Assembly (NCBI GenBank): GCA_049604415.1
Contig: JBMYTN010000007.1
Span: 62,001-126,000, forward strand
Length of the DNA stretch: 64,000 nucleotides
Origin: JBMYTN01 sp049604415
Lineage (GTDB): Bacteria; Pseudomonadota; Alphaproteobacteria; Rhodospirillales; Rhodospirillaceae
Direction: 5' to 3'
The position numbers were made by a program, and so were the translations under genes. Position 1 is the first letter of the stretch. Every line of letters begins with the position of its first letter. Below, piece by piece: positions 6,566-13,844 of the stretch. The notes beneath the pieces were generated by a model. That model saw only the letters and a list, made by a program, of their open reading frames with translations, did not search any database and was not told the origin of the DNA.

Positions 6566-6916
6566 TAGAGCCCTATCCGATCAAATAGAATCATTCTGAC
6601 GGAGTGCATTTGTGACAAGGTCAAGCAGAAGTCCGCAGGCCATATCCGTAGATACGGACAAGGACTTTTGCGCAGGAATTGGCGCAAATGCACCCGTCCC
6701 GCAGGGTTTCCGATTGGGGGGCGCCCAGCGGAAACTCGGTCTTGACCGATGCTTTGGCATCGCTCCGCGACCGACTGACCACTGGATCGCACACCCCAAT
6801 CGAGAAACAGAATTGATCCTATTTGNNNNNNNNNNCGCTCCGCGACCGACTGACCACTGGATCGCACACCCCAATCGAGAAACAGAATTGGTCCTATTTG
6901 ATCGGATAGGGCTCTA
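6566..6916. mobile_element. MITE-like element with about 33-bp terminal inverted repeats
   Basis: The left end (6566-6598, starting TAGAGCCCTATCCGATCAAA) and the right end (6883-6916, inverted) match in all of the first 23 bases and most of the next ten. Both ends begin with TA, as expected for IS630/mariner-type insertion at a TA target. There is no transposase inside. It separates precursor 1 from the first luxR gene. The element contains an assembly gap, so its true length is unknown. Shorter versions of the same end occur at 24711-24732 and 30829-30849. Confidence 0.75.
6761..6900 (+). repeat. 65-bp direct repeat flanking an N gap
   Basis: The 65 bases at 6761-6825 recur at 6836-6900 with a single difference (A versus G near the end). 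Ten N bases at 6826-6835 lie between. This is either a real tandem repeat inside the MITE that the assembler could not span, or one copy reported twice from the ends of two contigs. Confidence 0.85.
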
Positions 6917-6943
6917 ACCATACCGTGAGCATGATGCTTCGGA

Positions 6944-6963
6944 ACCTGTAAGAACCGACAGGC
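6944..6963 (+). promoter_or_regulatory. Lux-box-like dyad upstream of the first luxR
   Basis: ACCTGTAAGAACCGACAGGC is a near-palindrome (CCTGTA and GACAGG with a 6-base spacer) close to the Vibrio fischeri lux box. With a box centred near -42 the transcript would start around 6996 and use TGTAAA (6984-6989) as -10. This makes the GTG at 6978 an unlikely start and favours the GTG at 7056 for the luxR gene. Confidence 0.65.
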
Positions 6964-7055
6964 CGGGTCGTCTCGGGGTGTTTTGTAAACTTGAGGGATC
7001 AGGTCACCCCTCGGGACAGGCCCAGGGACACTCCGCAAAACCAAACGAGAAGCCG

Positions 7056-7886
7056 GTGTCGCGCATACAGAACTTTGATGGCTCCGCGTTTCTCGAGGCC
7101 ATCGAGCGCATCAATGCGGCGACCACCTATGCTGAGCTGCACCAATGCATGGAGACCGTTCCAGCGCGCTATGGTCTGACCATGCTCAATTGTTGGAAAG
7201 GCAATTTGGCGACCTGGATGCCGCTGGATGTTCCGGTGGATTGGGATGTGCTCTGCGAAGATCCCGTGGTCATGAAAAACCGAAAAATTCCCATCTCGCT
7301 TTATATGTCTACCGAGATCATGGGCTGGAAACAGCATTATCTGGAGCAGGAATTCGTCAATGTCGATCCGGTGTTTTGGACGACTTTGTTCATTGATCGC
7401 CCGTTTTATTGGGATCACCGCTTCCGCAGCACGATTGTGCGCAAAGAGCAAAAGGACTTTATGACTATAGCCCGCAAATGGGGGATCCAGGCCGGTTGGG
7501 TTAAGCCGTTCCATGGCAAGGCGTTGGAAGTCGGGGCCATGGCTTATTTTGCGCCGCCGGAGGAAAAAGGCTTGGCGGAAAAACTGACCTATTTTGGCAG
7601 CGCTGCCTTGGATTTGTTCTCCAAAGCTTTCTTTGAAAAACTGAACTGGTTCATCCCCACGGACAGCAATCCAGAGAACAAGATCAAGCTTACCCTGCGG
7701 GAATGCGAATGCTTGCGCTATTCGGCGGTGGGGAAAACATCCTTGGAAATTGCCAAAACCCTTGGCGTGACCGAACGGACGGTCAATTACCACCTGACCA
7801 ATGCAATGCAAAAACTTGGCGTCCACAGCAAAGCCCATGCAATCGCGAAGTTTATGTCTAATATTAATATTTCTTACAACTCATAA
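7056..7886 (+). CDS. LuxR-family quorum-sensing regulator (copy 1)
   Basis: This 276-residue regulator has an N-terminal autoinducer-binding domain and a C-terminal GerE/LuxR helix-turn-helix (about 213-268, core SLEIAKTLGVTERTVNYHL). Signature residues of the acyl-homoserine-lactone pocket are in place: Trp91, Tyr95, Asp104-Pro105 and Trp119. The frame is open from 6978, but the predicted promoter overlaps that region, and comparison with the paralog at 13845 shows homology from about FDGS on. GTG 7056 with GAGAAG upstream is therefore preferred; I am not certain. No luxI synthase is in the window, so it is a solo regulator or answers a synthase elsewhere. The two luxR copies flank the RiPP genes, and lux-box-like dyads lie before both and in the cluster, so this protein probably controls it. 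Confidence 0.85.
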   Translation: MSRIQNFDGSAFLEAIERINAATTYAELHQCMETVPARYGLTMLNCWKGNLATWMPLDVPVDWDVLCEDPVVMKNRKIPISLYMSTEIMGWKQHYLEQEFVNVDPVFWTTLFIDRPFYWDHRFRSTIVRKEQKDFMTIARKWGIQAGWVKPFHGKALEVGAMAYFAPPEEKGLAEKLTYFGSAALDLFSKAFFEKLNWFIPTDSNPENKIKLTLRECECLRYSAVGKTSLEIAKTLGVTERTVNYHLTNAMQKLGVHSKAHAIAKFMSNINISYNS

Positions 7887-8359
7887 GAGATGGCCGTAGG
7901 CCCAGTTAAGGCAGCATGATTATTGTTATTCCAAGCGATAAAAATTTTGAACTGTAAGTTTTTACGGGTTCAGTGGGTCGTGTAAGCTATGGAAAGCTTC
8001 GGCATAGGATTCTAAGGAATGAAAATCGGGTGGCGATGGACAAAGAGTCCAAAAGGGTCGGTGAGAGCAGCGACGCATCATCGCCCACAAAGAAGCGCCC
8101 TTGGATTAGGCTGTGGACCCGTAAACGGGACGTTTTTGGCTGCTAAATTGGCTATATCCCATCAGGCAAGGGCCGAAGAGCGGGCTGGTGGCCCGGTCAA
8201 GGTCCCTTAACGCAATGGGATGACGCCAATTTGCAGTCCTGCGGAGAGGGTAAAAACACCGGACGAATGCGTCGGAAAACCTTGAAAATGCACCACATTT
8301 CCTGCGTTTTCCCTCCTGTTCTTCCAATGTTTTCACTCCTCCCAAAATCCGTTCCGTTT
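7887..8359. other. Intergenic region with lux-box-like site and inserted element
   Basis: This stretch holds the dyad at 7950-7969 and most of the MITE-like element at 8108-8374. A 63-codon frame at 8019-8210 starts after AAGGA, but runs into the element after 30 codons and resembles nothing known; it may be debris. No other gene is supported. Confidence 0.5.
7950..7969 (+). promoter_or_regulatory. Lux-box-like dyad between luxR copy 1 and precursor 2
   Basis: AACTGTAAGTTTTTACGGGT has the half-sites CTGTA (7952-7956) and TACGG (7963-7967), with the same 6-base spacing as the other boxes and 13 of 20 positions equal to the box at 13696. It would drive rightward transcription toward precursor 2 and the cyclase, now separated from them by the element at 8108-8374. 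Confidence 0.5.
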
Positions 8360-8374
8360 ATGAGTTCACAGCCT
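8108..8374. mobile_element. MITE-like element with IS5-like ends
   Basis: The left end (8108-8139, starting AGGCTGTGGACCCGTAAACG) and the inverted right end (8341-8374) agree at most positions over about 32 bases. The 267-bp element codes for no transposase. A related single end lies at 27357-27389. The right end contains the ATG of precursor 2, so the first five or six codons of that peptide are read from the element. Confidence 0.65.
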
Positions 8375-8479
8375 CGCCCTCGGATCCGGATTGTCGATGT
8401 GGTCGAGCAAACCATGAAAACTGGCATCACCGGACCCGACCCGGGCCAGGGAAAAAAAGGCTCAGGAAGGACCCGTTAA
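8360..8479 (+). CDS. Candidate lasso-peptide precursor 2
   Basis: This 39-residue peptide lies 23 bases before the cyclase gene. It contains PRIRIVDVVEQTMKTG, closely matching the leader block of precursor 1 (D-V-x-E-Q-T-x-K-x-G), followed by a basic, Gly-rich tail ending GKKGSGRTR. If cut at the equivalent place, the core is TGITGPDPGQGKKGSGRTR with Asp at position 7; Thr as first residue and Met at -2 are unusual for lasso peptides. The ATG and first codons lie inside the end of the MITE at 8108-8374, so the original leader start may have been replaced. No convincing ribosome site is visible. It could be a working second precursor, a decayed one, or a peptide of a related class. Confidence 0.5.
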   Translation: MSSQPRPRIRIVDVVEQTMKTGITGPDPGQGKKGSGRTR

Positions 8480-8481
8480 AT

Positions 8482-8496
8482 GGGCGGGTTTCGCCC
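8482..8496 (+). terminator. Short hairpin between precursor 2 and cyclase
   Basis: GGGCG (8482-8486) pairs with CGCCC (8492-8496) directly after the precursor stop. No T run follows. A weak attenuator between precursor and processing genes is common in RiPP operons; this is a modest candidate. Confidence 0.35.
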
Positions 8497-8502
8497 CGCT
8501 GA

Positions 8503-10278
8503 ATGCTATCTTTCCACGGCATCAACAGTCTCAAAGCGCTTTTCCGGATGGGATCTCAAATAAAACGGATTTCCATTGTCCTAGGTCAGGAAAGATTCGC
8601 AGATCAGCCGCATCTGCAGATCCTCCATGGTGGCACGTTCGGAGTTGATGCGGATGGCCGTTTGAGCGCCCAAGACTTCAGCACGTCGTTTCAATGGGTG
8701 CCTCCTCTCGATCAAGATTGTTTTGTCTGGGTCGCCCCAGGCAAGGACAAGGTTTTGGCTGGTCGAGGCCGGTCTGCGCCCTATCCGCTGTTCTATGCCT
8801 GGGATGGCACGCAGCTCCACCTCGCCAGCCAATTGGTCGCCCTGGCTGAGCAACAACCGGGTTATGATCCGGACTGGGTGCTGGCCCGCGCCCATGGCTT
8901 TTTGCCGGTGGATGGCAGCACACCTTACAAGGCCATTCGGGCGTTGCGCCCCGGGGAGGTGATCGCCTTTCAGCCGGGGCAGCCGCCGGAAACGGTTGTG
9001 GCCCCGTCTCTGCCGAAGCTGGGGGTCAAGCGGAGCCAGAGCGCGACCTCGGAAGCCCAGGCCGAAGATCTGGTCAACCAAGCCGAAGACTTGATCGCAA
9101 CCGCCGTTGGCACGGTGGTCCGAGACAGTGCGCAACCGGTCGGGATTGCGCTATCGGGTGGGTTGGATTCCGGCATTATCGCCGGGGCGCTGGCACGCAC
9201 TCTCAAGCCAGACACCCCGGTGCAGGCCTTCACGGTCGGCTCTGAGGCCGATGGGGACCAAGACGCCGCCGAATTTGCCCAAGCCCAAGCGGTGCTGGGG
9301 CTGTTTGGCCAAGCTTCCCATCACCAGATCAGCGCTCCGGAGGCGCCACTGCCGGACATCCTGACCCGGCTGATTGGCTCCTTGGGGGATGTGGTGTCCG
9401 CGCCCCTATCCGCATGGTGGCTGGAGGCGATGCAACGCAAGGCCAGCGACATGGGCTGCCAGGCGGTGTTGATGGGGCAGCTCGGCAATGAAACCATCAG
9501 CCCCAAGGGCCTAAACCAAGTTTCGCAAATTGAGCCCATGTCCGCCCCTTTCTTGCTTCTGCGGCTGTTGCGCGAGATCGCTGCGGTGACGGAAACCGGC
9601 TTCGCCAGAACCATCTACCGGCATTATCTGAAACAGCATCCGGCAGGAAACGTTCTGTTTCGACCCAGAACCTTGCGGGCGCAGCAAGCCCTCGTGGCGT
9701 CTTACAGCCCAGTCAAGGCGGATCAACTTTCGCATTGTTTTGCCGCCTTGTTTGCGCGCCAGGGCAAGCAGGCCTTTGCCGATTTTCGCACAGCGAAGGC
9801 GTTTCAGTTTCTCAATGCCTTTGAGCGGCTGTCCCTGCGCAACAGCAGCTCCGACGGTATCCCCCGCGCGCCGCTGTTGCTGCCCTTTGCCAATCCGGCC
9901 CTGCGGGAATTTTGTTGGGCCTTGCCGGTGGATGTGTTGATTCGCCACGGCGAGACGCGCTGGATTGCCCGACGGCTATATGAGCGTTTCACCGGCCTGC
10001 CCTGTCCGGCGCAGATCCCTGCAGGGTCGCAGCTTGGCAATTGGCATGACCGTTTTGTCCGGGACAAGCCGACTTATCGGAGTGCTCTCGACGAAGTGGC
10101 CGACGTGCCGGAGGTCAAAGCCTTTATCGATCTTGAGCGTCTCTCTCGTCTGCTTGAGGAGATCACCACCGATCCGGCTTTGCTCACCGAACAGGATCGG
10201 GTCAACTATACGGTCTTGGTGCGCGGCTTGGCACTGTCGCTGTTTTTTGCCAGCGCCCAGGCACGCACGGTTTCCTAA
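8503..10278 (+). CDS. Lasso-cyclase-like asparagine synthetase homolog
   Basis: This 591-residue protein has the asparagine-synthetase-B plan: an N-terminal glutaminase-like region (about 1-170) and a C-terminal ATP-pyrophosphatase domain. The PP-loop SGGLDS is at 218-223. In place of the usual SGEGGDE motif it has GQLGNETIS (about 324-332), a variant seen in RiPP cyclases rather than true asparagine synthetases. The N-terminal Cys nucleophile of glutaminases is missing, so glutamine hydrolysis is not expected. In lasso biosynthesis such enzymes adenylate the Asp or Glu side chain and close the macrolactam with the freed core N terminus. ATG 8548 is a possible alternative start. The 3' end overlaps the convergent methyltransferase gene by four bases. 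Confidence 0.8.
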   Translation: MLSFHGINSLKALFRMGSQIKRISIVLGQERFADQPHLQILHGGTFGVDADGRLSAQDFSTSFQWVPPLDQDCFVWVAPGKDKVLAGRGRSAPYPLFYAWDGTQLHLASQLVALAEQQPGYDPDWVLARAHGFLPVDGSTPYKAIRALRPGEVIAFQPGQPPETVVAPSLPKLGVKRSQSATSEAQAEDLVNQAEDLIATAVGTVVRDSAQPVGIALSGGLDSGIIAGALARTLKPDTPVQAFTVGSEADGDQDAAEFAQAQAVLGLFGQASHHQISAPEAPLPDILTRLIGSLGDVVSAPLSAWWLEAMQRKASDMGCQAVLMGQLGNETISPKGLNQVSQIEPMSAPFLLLRLLREIAAVTETGFARTIYRHYLKQHPAGNVLFRPRTLRAQQALVASYSPVKADQLSHCFAALFARQGKQAFADFRTAKAFQFLNAFERLSLRNSSSDGIPRAPLLLPFANPALREFCWALPVDVLIRHGETRWIARRLYERFTGLPCPAQIPAGSQLGNWHDRFVRDKPTYRSALDEVADVPEVKAFIDLERLSRLLEEITTDPALLTEQDRVNYTVLVRGLALSLFFASAQARTVS

Positions 10279-11312
10279 AAGGAGACCGAAATTTTTAGGC
10301 CCTTAATCTCTGAGCGGACCCTCACCACATCGCCGATCTCGACGGATTTGCTCGCCAGCATCATGCGGGAGCGCCGCGCCCAGGCACTGCGGGTTAGCGG
10401 TGGGTTTTCATAGACAATGCCTTGGCCGAAATCGAGCCGGAGCCATTGCTCCACCCCATTAACGTCCCCACTGCGACTGACTGGGATGTTGACCTCGAAC
10501 CGGGTTGGGATGTCCGGCTTAGAGAGGGTCAAACGAAACAGCTCCGTTGCCGCGCTTAAGACCGTTTTGGTTTTGAACTCCCGGTAGGTCAAAGGCCGCA
10601 GCAGGCTGAGGGCACTGAGGTCCAACCCGCGTTTCTCGCCGGTCCAGCGATGGTCCTTGTGGATCAGGCGGCCCATGGCGCTGACGCTGTCCGGCACCAG
10701 AACCGCATTGGGTTTGAGCAGGCGGGCCTTGGCATCTTGGACATAACGCAACACATCTTCGGCGACCACATTGTCGGCGATGATTTCCTGAACCAGGGCG
10801 TCACAGGGCTCCGGGATTTCTCGGCCAATCTCGATCTGATCAGAGCAAGCCTCGATGACCGTCACCTGGTCTTGAAAGCCATTGGCCGCGATGGTCTCGC
10901 GCGCCACTTCGGCCAAGAACGGGTTCATCTCCAGGGCATAAACTTGAACCGCTCCGGCCCGGGCCGCCATCATTGCCAGCAGGCCGGTGCCGGTCCCGAT
11001 ATCCAATACCCGCATGCCCGGTTTGATGGCCGCACGGATGCCGTCTTCATAGGCCGCATTGCGGTCGTCATCCTGGATCAGATCTCCATGCCAGCGCGGC
11101 ACATGAGCAGCAATAAGATCAGAAGACTTTGCCCAGACCTCTTGATCCATTGGGGCCATCCGACGTGCCGCCAGACAGAGCTGACAGGTCTCTTGCGCCG
11201 ACAGACGCGGTGCCATTTTCAGCGCCAGATCCACCAAACGGCGCGGGAAATCTGGTTTGTCCTTGATCGCGTCAATGAAGGGCAGGACGGCCTGGGGCCA
11301 GTTGGTCATCAT
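10275..11312 (-). CDS. Class I SAM methyltransferase, protein-arginine-methyltransferase-like
   Basis: This 345-residue protein has a Rossmann SAM-binding site: LDIGTGTGLLAMMAARAGA (103-121, glycine loop 104-110) and the acidic residue E128 in YALEMNP that would hold the ribose. The C-terminal half is a beta-rich extension like the barrel of PRMT-type enzymes, and the QEIIADN stretch sits where PRMTs carry their acidic substrate loop. The substrate is not evident; as the last gene of the PqqD-HprK-sulfotransferase operon it may methylate the RiPP core or leader. Its start overlaps the sulfotransferase stop by four bases, and its end overlaps the convergent cyclase gene by four bases. Confidence 0.7.
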   Translation of the reverse strand: MMTNWPQAVLPFIDAIKDKPDFPRRLVDLALKMAPRLSAQETCQLCLAARRMAPMDQEVWAKSSDLIAAHVPRWHGDLIQDDDRNAAYEDGIRAAIKPGMRVLDIGTGTGLLAMMAARAGAVQVYALEMNPFLAEVARETIAANGFQDQVTVIEACSDQIEIGREIPEPCDALVQEIIADNVVAEDVLRYVQDAKARLLKPNAVLVPDSVSAMGRLIHKDHRWTGEKRGLDLSALSLLRPLTYREFKTKTVLSAATELFRLTLSKPDIPTRFEVNIPVSRSGDVNGVEQWLRLDFGQGIVYENPPLTRSAWARRSRMMLASKSVEIGDVVRVRSEIKGLKISVSF

Positions 11313-12256
11313 CGATCCTCGATCGTGGCCCGATGCAGGGCGCTGTGGTCGCCAGGGCTTAGAGCTGGATCATAGCCAACCCGGCGCATTTGCCCGGCGC
11401 AGCGCTCCAGCACCCGATTGATATGCTCCGGCGTCAATTCGGTTTTCCAGCCGCCCGCTTTGCCTTGACGAAAGAATTGCTGCAAATGGGCCGGGCGCTC
11501 CACGAAGCCGTCGCGTTGCTCTTGGGACTGTAAGGCTTCGAAGCCGGTGAAGGCGATTGCCTTGGCACAGTCTTGCTCTGACAGGGCAAAGCCCAGGGCA
11601 CGCGATAGGGTCATAAAACTGTGCAAAGGCTTGGCGAGCAGATCTTCATAGCGCAGCATCACGCGTTTCGGCAAATCCGCATCCAGCCAGCTTTTGGCAT
11701 GCGTGGCCCATGAGCCCAAAGCAAAGGGCAATTGCGCATGGGGTCCCTGATCCGGGCCAGGAACCATGCTGAAATTTTCGTCGCAGAGATTGGCCACAGC
11801 CTGATCGAGGCCGACGCCTAAATGGTGGGCCATCGAGGCAACAATATCCAACGGGTTGCGGACCAGAAAAACCACTGCGCGGCAGTTCTGGGCGTTGAAC
11901 ACCGGCAGGCCATCGCTGCCGACCACCAGGCGATCATGGGTTTTCATCACGGCCCCAACAGAGCCATAGCGCGGGGCCGCCGTGATGCCGGTCAGCGCTA
12001 TACACTGGGCCATGGCGCCTTCGGCCAGGGACAGCTCGGTGGTGTCAATGCCGGTTTCATCCAAGATCAGCTTGCGGTCACTGGCAAAGGGCACGGAAAA
12101 GGGGCGGCGGTTGATGTCAAAACCATCGCGCTTTTCCAGCACGGCGGCGGCAGCGGACAGGAACAACCGAACCCAAGTGGATCCGCTTTTAGGATAGCTC
12201 GACAGCAAAGCGATCCCCTGAAGGGCTGAGGACCCCGTAGCCGCCCCGGAGGTCAT
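11309..12256 (-). CDS. PAPS-dependent sulfotransferase
   Basis: This 315-residue cytosolic-type sulfotransferase has the 5'-phosphosulfate loop YPKSGSTW (21-28) and the 3'-phosphate motif around R133 (LVRNPLDIVAS). A late GxxGxWK-like element is present as GKAGGWKTEL. It would move a sulfo group from PAPS to a hydroxyl or amine. The gene overlaps both neighbours by four bases in a tight operon with the PqqD-like and HprK-like genes, so the acceptor is most likely the cluster's peptide, for example a Ser or Thr in the core. A lipid or sugar acceptor cannot be excluded from sequence alone. Confidence 0.8.
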   Translation of the reverse strand: MTSGAATGSSALQGIALLSSYPKSGSTWVRLFLSAAAAVLEKRDGFDINRRPFSVPFASDRKLILDETGIDTTELSLAEGAMAQCIALTGITAAPRYGSVGAVMKTHDRLVVGSDGLPVFNAQNCRAVVFLVRNPLDIVASMAHHLGVGLDQAVANLCDENFSMVPGPDQGPHAQLPFALGSWATHAKSWLDADLPKRVMLRYEDLLAKPLHSFMTLSRALGFALSEQDCAKAIAFTGFEALQSQEQRDGFVERPAHLQQFFRQGKAGGWKTELTPEHINRVLERCAGQMRRVGYDPALSPGDHSALHRATIEDR

Positions 12257-13191
12257 GGATCTCGCGCCTCAGCGATCAGTCGATCAGCGATGGCGATCAA
12301 GGCCGGGAATTGCTTGGGCAGGCGCAAAGCCGTGACCGGGACCTGTTCGGCCAAGGCCACGGTCTGGGCAAAGATCTGACCCCGCAACCCCATGGCAGAG
12401 GCCGCCCGGCGGCGATGGACATTGTTGGACAAATGGGCAAAGGCAGTAGCCCCCACATAGCGGTCCTCTCCGCTGGGGCGCGTGCTGCGGGCTTCCTCCA
12501 AAATCAGGCAGTCGCCGAGCAGGCAGGCCGTGGGATGGCTGCGCTCGGGGAAATAAAGCAATTTGGTTTTTTCCGTCTTGCGGACCGGCAGGGCCCCGTC
12601 TTGGGACAGGCTGAGGCCCTCGAAGCTGGTCGGATGCAGTTTTATGCCCCGTCCAACCGGTTTCACAACAAAGCCCTCTCGGGTTTGCTCCAGGGGGCTC
12701 AGATCATCGCTGATCAGATGCGCACCGCGCTGTGTCAAGGCGGCTGCTAAGGTGGACTTGCCTGCGGTGGCATGGCCGAGCAGCAAGGTTGCGGTTGTTC
12801 GCCCTGGCAACAGAACGGCGCTGGCATGCATGGCCAGCCAGCCCCGCTGAAAACAAAGGGAGGTCAGGCCGGAGCCTAAGAGAATGCTGCGCCAATCCTG
12901 CAGAACGTCCGTCTCGTCGCCCCCGGTTAAGGGATCGATGACAATGTGCGTTCCGTTGCTGATCAGCATCCGGGCGATATTGGGGAAGCTCATCAGATGC
13001 TGGGTGGCCCCGATGGTCTGATGGATCGGGTTGCGGAAGCTGGCCTCTGGCAGCGTCTCTGGTATGGACCCTTGTTCGATCCTGATGTCCGCATCCTGGT
13101 TCTGTTTTTCAGGCGCAAGGGGGGCCAGCTCGGGCAGGGCAATGCTTGAGGCGAGATGCAGCCCCAATGTTGAATAGGAAGAGACCGTCAT
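12253..13191 (-). CDS. HprK-related kinase of a RiPP system
   Basis: This 312-residue protein resembles HPr kinase/phosphorylase in its catalytic core: HAS (122-124), Walker A GHATAGKST (139-147) and an SDD motif (161-163) where HprK has its second acidic site. It lacks the bacterial HprK N-terminal domain arrangement, and no HPr gene is nearby. Kinases of this kind occur beside PqqD-like proteins and asparagine-synthetase-like cyclases; in paeninodin clusters one phosphorylates the C-terminal Ser of a lasso precursor. Precursor 1 here ends in Ser, which is consistent. The gene overlaps the PqqD-like gene and the sulfotransferase gene by four bases each. Confidence 0.8.
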   Translation of the reverse strand: MTVSSYSTLGLHLASSIALPELAPLAPEKQNQDADIRIEQGSIPETLPEASFRNPIHQTIGATQHLMSFPNIARMLISNGTHIVIDPLTGGDETDVLQDWRSILLGSGLTSLCFQRGWLAMHASAVLLPGRTTATLLLGHATAGKSTLAAALTQRGAHLISDDLSPLEQTREGFVVKPVGRGIKLHPTSFEGLSLSQDGALPVRKTEKTKLLYFPERSHPTACLLGDCLILEEARSTRPSGEDRYVGATAFAHLSNNVHRRRAASAMGLRGQIFAQTVALAEQVPVTALRLPKQFPALIAIADRLIAEARDP

Positions 13192-13484
13192 GGGGCCGAA
13201 GCCTGCGCCCCAATAGCAATGAACCCTTCTTCCTGAGCCCGGTTTAGGAACCCAAGCACCTCTTCTCGTATCGTCTCAGGCCTGGCTTCGAAGCGATTGC
13301 ACAGGGCGTCCAGAAGCGTTTGAACCGTGTGCTGTTTGGCCAGCAGGGTCCAGATGGCCCCGCCAGTCTCGTTCAGGGTAATGTAGCTGCCATTGCTCGG
13401 GCTCATGAGCACGACCTCGCCATCCAAACTGCTGGACAGGCAGTCCTCAATGCGACGCAACAGGGTGTTGGGGGGAAGGGTCAC
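13188..13484 (-). CDS. PqqD-like peptide chaperone (RiPP recognition element, B1)
   Basis: This 98-residue protein matches the PqqD fold that binds RiPP leader peptides. It has an N-terminal beta region with the family pattern VLMSPSNGSYITLNETGGAIW (residues 25-45), followed by helices around TLLDALCNRF and an acidic C-terminal helix. In lasso systems the free-standing form is called B1 and guides the leader to the B2 peptidase and the cyclase. It is the first gene of a four-gene leftward operon and the likely first target of the divergent lux-box promoter region at 13485-13844. The B2 partner is not adjacent; a candidate is at 30326-30823. Confidence 0.8.
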   Translation of the reverse strand: MTLPPNTLLRRIEDCLSSSLDGEVVLMSPSNGSYITLNETGGAIWTLLAKQHTVQTLLDALCNRFEARPETIREEVLGFLNRAQEEGFIAIGAQASAP

Positions 13485-13844
13485 AAATGTCGCTCCAGAG
13501 CAACGCTCTCATGGATGGGCGTTCTTGTTTAAGCAAACTAAAGTTGCAATGAGCGCCAGCAAGCTTGTCCGAAATGCTACTATAGAAATTCTATTAACAG
13601 ATCGGCACGTTATTGGCGCTAAGCTTTTATGATTGTAACATCATGCTTAACCTATTCAATCACACAGTAGTGTACGGGCTTGCTTTTCTATTGACACCTG
13701 TAAGAATATACAGGGCACGCTATTCTCGTATGTTTTGTAGTATTAGAACTATGGATGGAGTGTCGAGTTAACGGGTTTATACTCTGATCGGGTCTGATCT
13801 TGCTGTAGCCTTACCTTTGAACATATGGATTTCGAAATAAAACC
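13485..13844. promoter_or_regulatory. Divergent promoter region, AT-rich, between RiPP operon and luxR copy 2
   Basis: This 360-base stretch is clearly richer in A and T than its neighbours and contains no gene. A strong lux-box-like dyad is at 13696-13715. To the right, TAGTAT (13738-13743) is placed correctly for a -10 of the luxR gene at 13845. To the left, TACACT on the minus strand (13669-13674) is placed for the PqqD operon. One box could therefore serve both directions. Confidence 0.6.
13696..13715 (+). promoter_or_regulatory. Strong lux-box-like dyad
   Basis: ACCTGTAAGAATATACAGGG contains the perfect half-sites CCTGTA (13697-13702) and TACAGG (13709-13714) with a 6-base spacer, matching the Vibrio fischeri lux box at 15 of 20 positions. 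TTGACA overlaps its left edge at 13691-13696. It is the best of four similar boxes in this island and is the natural site for one or both LuxR proteins. Confidence 0.75.

Noticed and set aside
6978..7055. N-terminal extension of luxR copy 1 from GTG 6978
   Set aside because: It would overlap the predicted lux-box promoter, has no ribosome site, and is not matched in the paralog.
8019..8210. A 63-codon peptide gene downstream of the 7950 lux-box-like site
   Set aside because: It runs into the MITE after about 30 codons and lacks the leader motif shared by the other two peptides.
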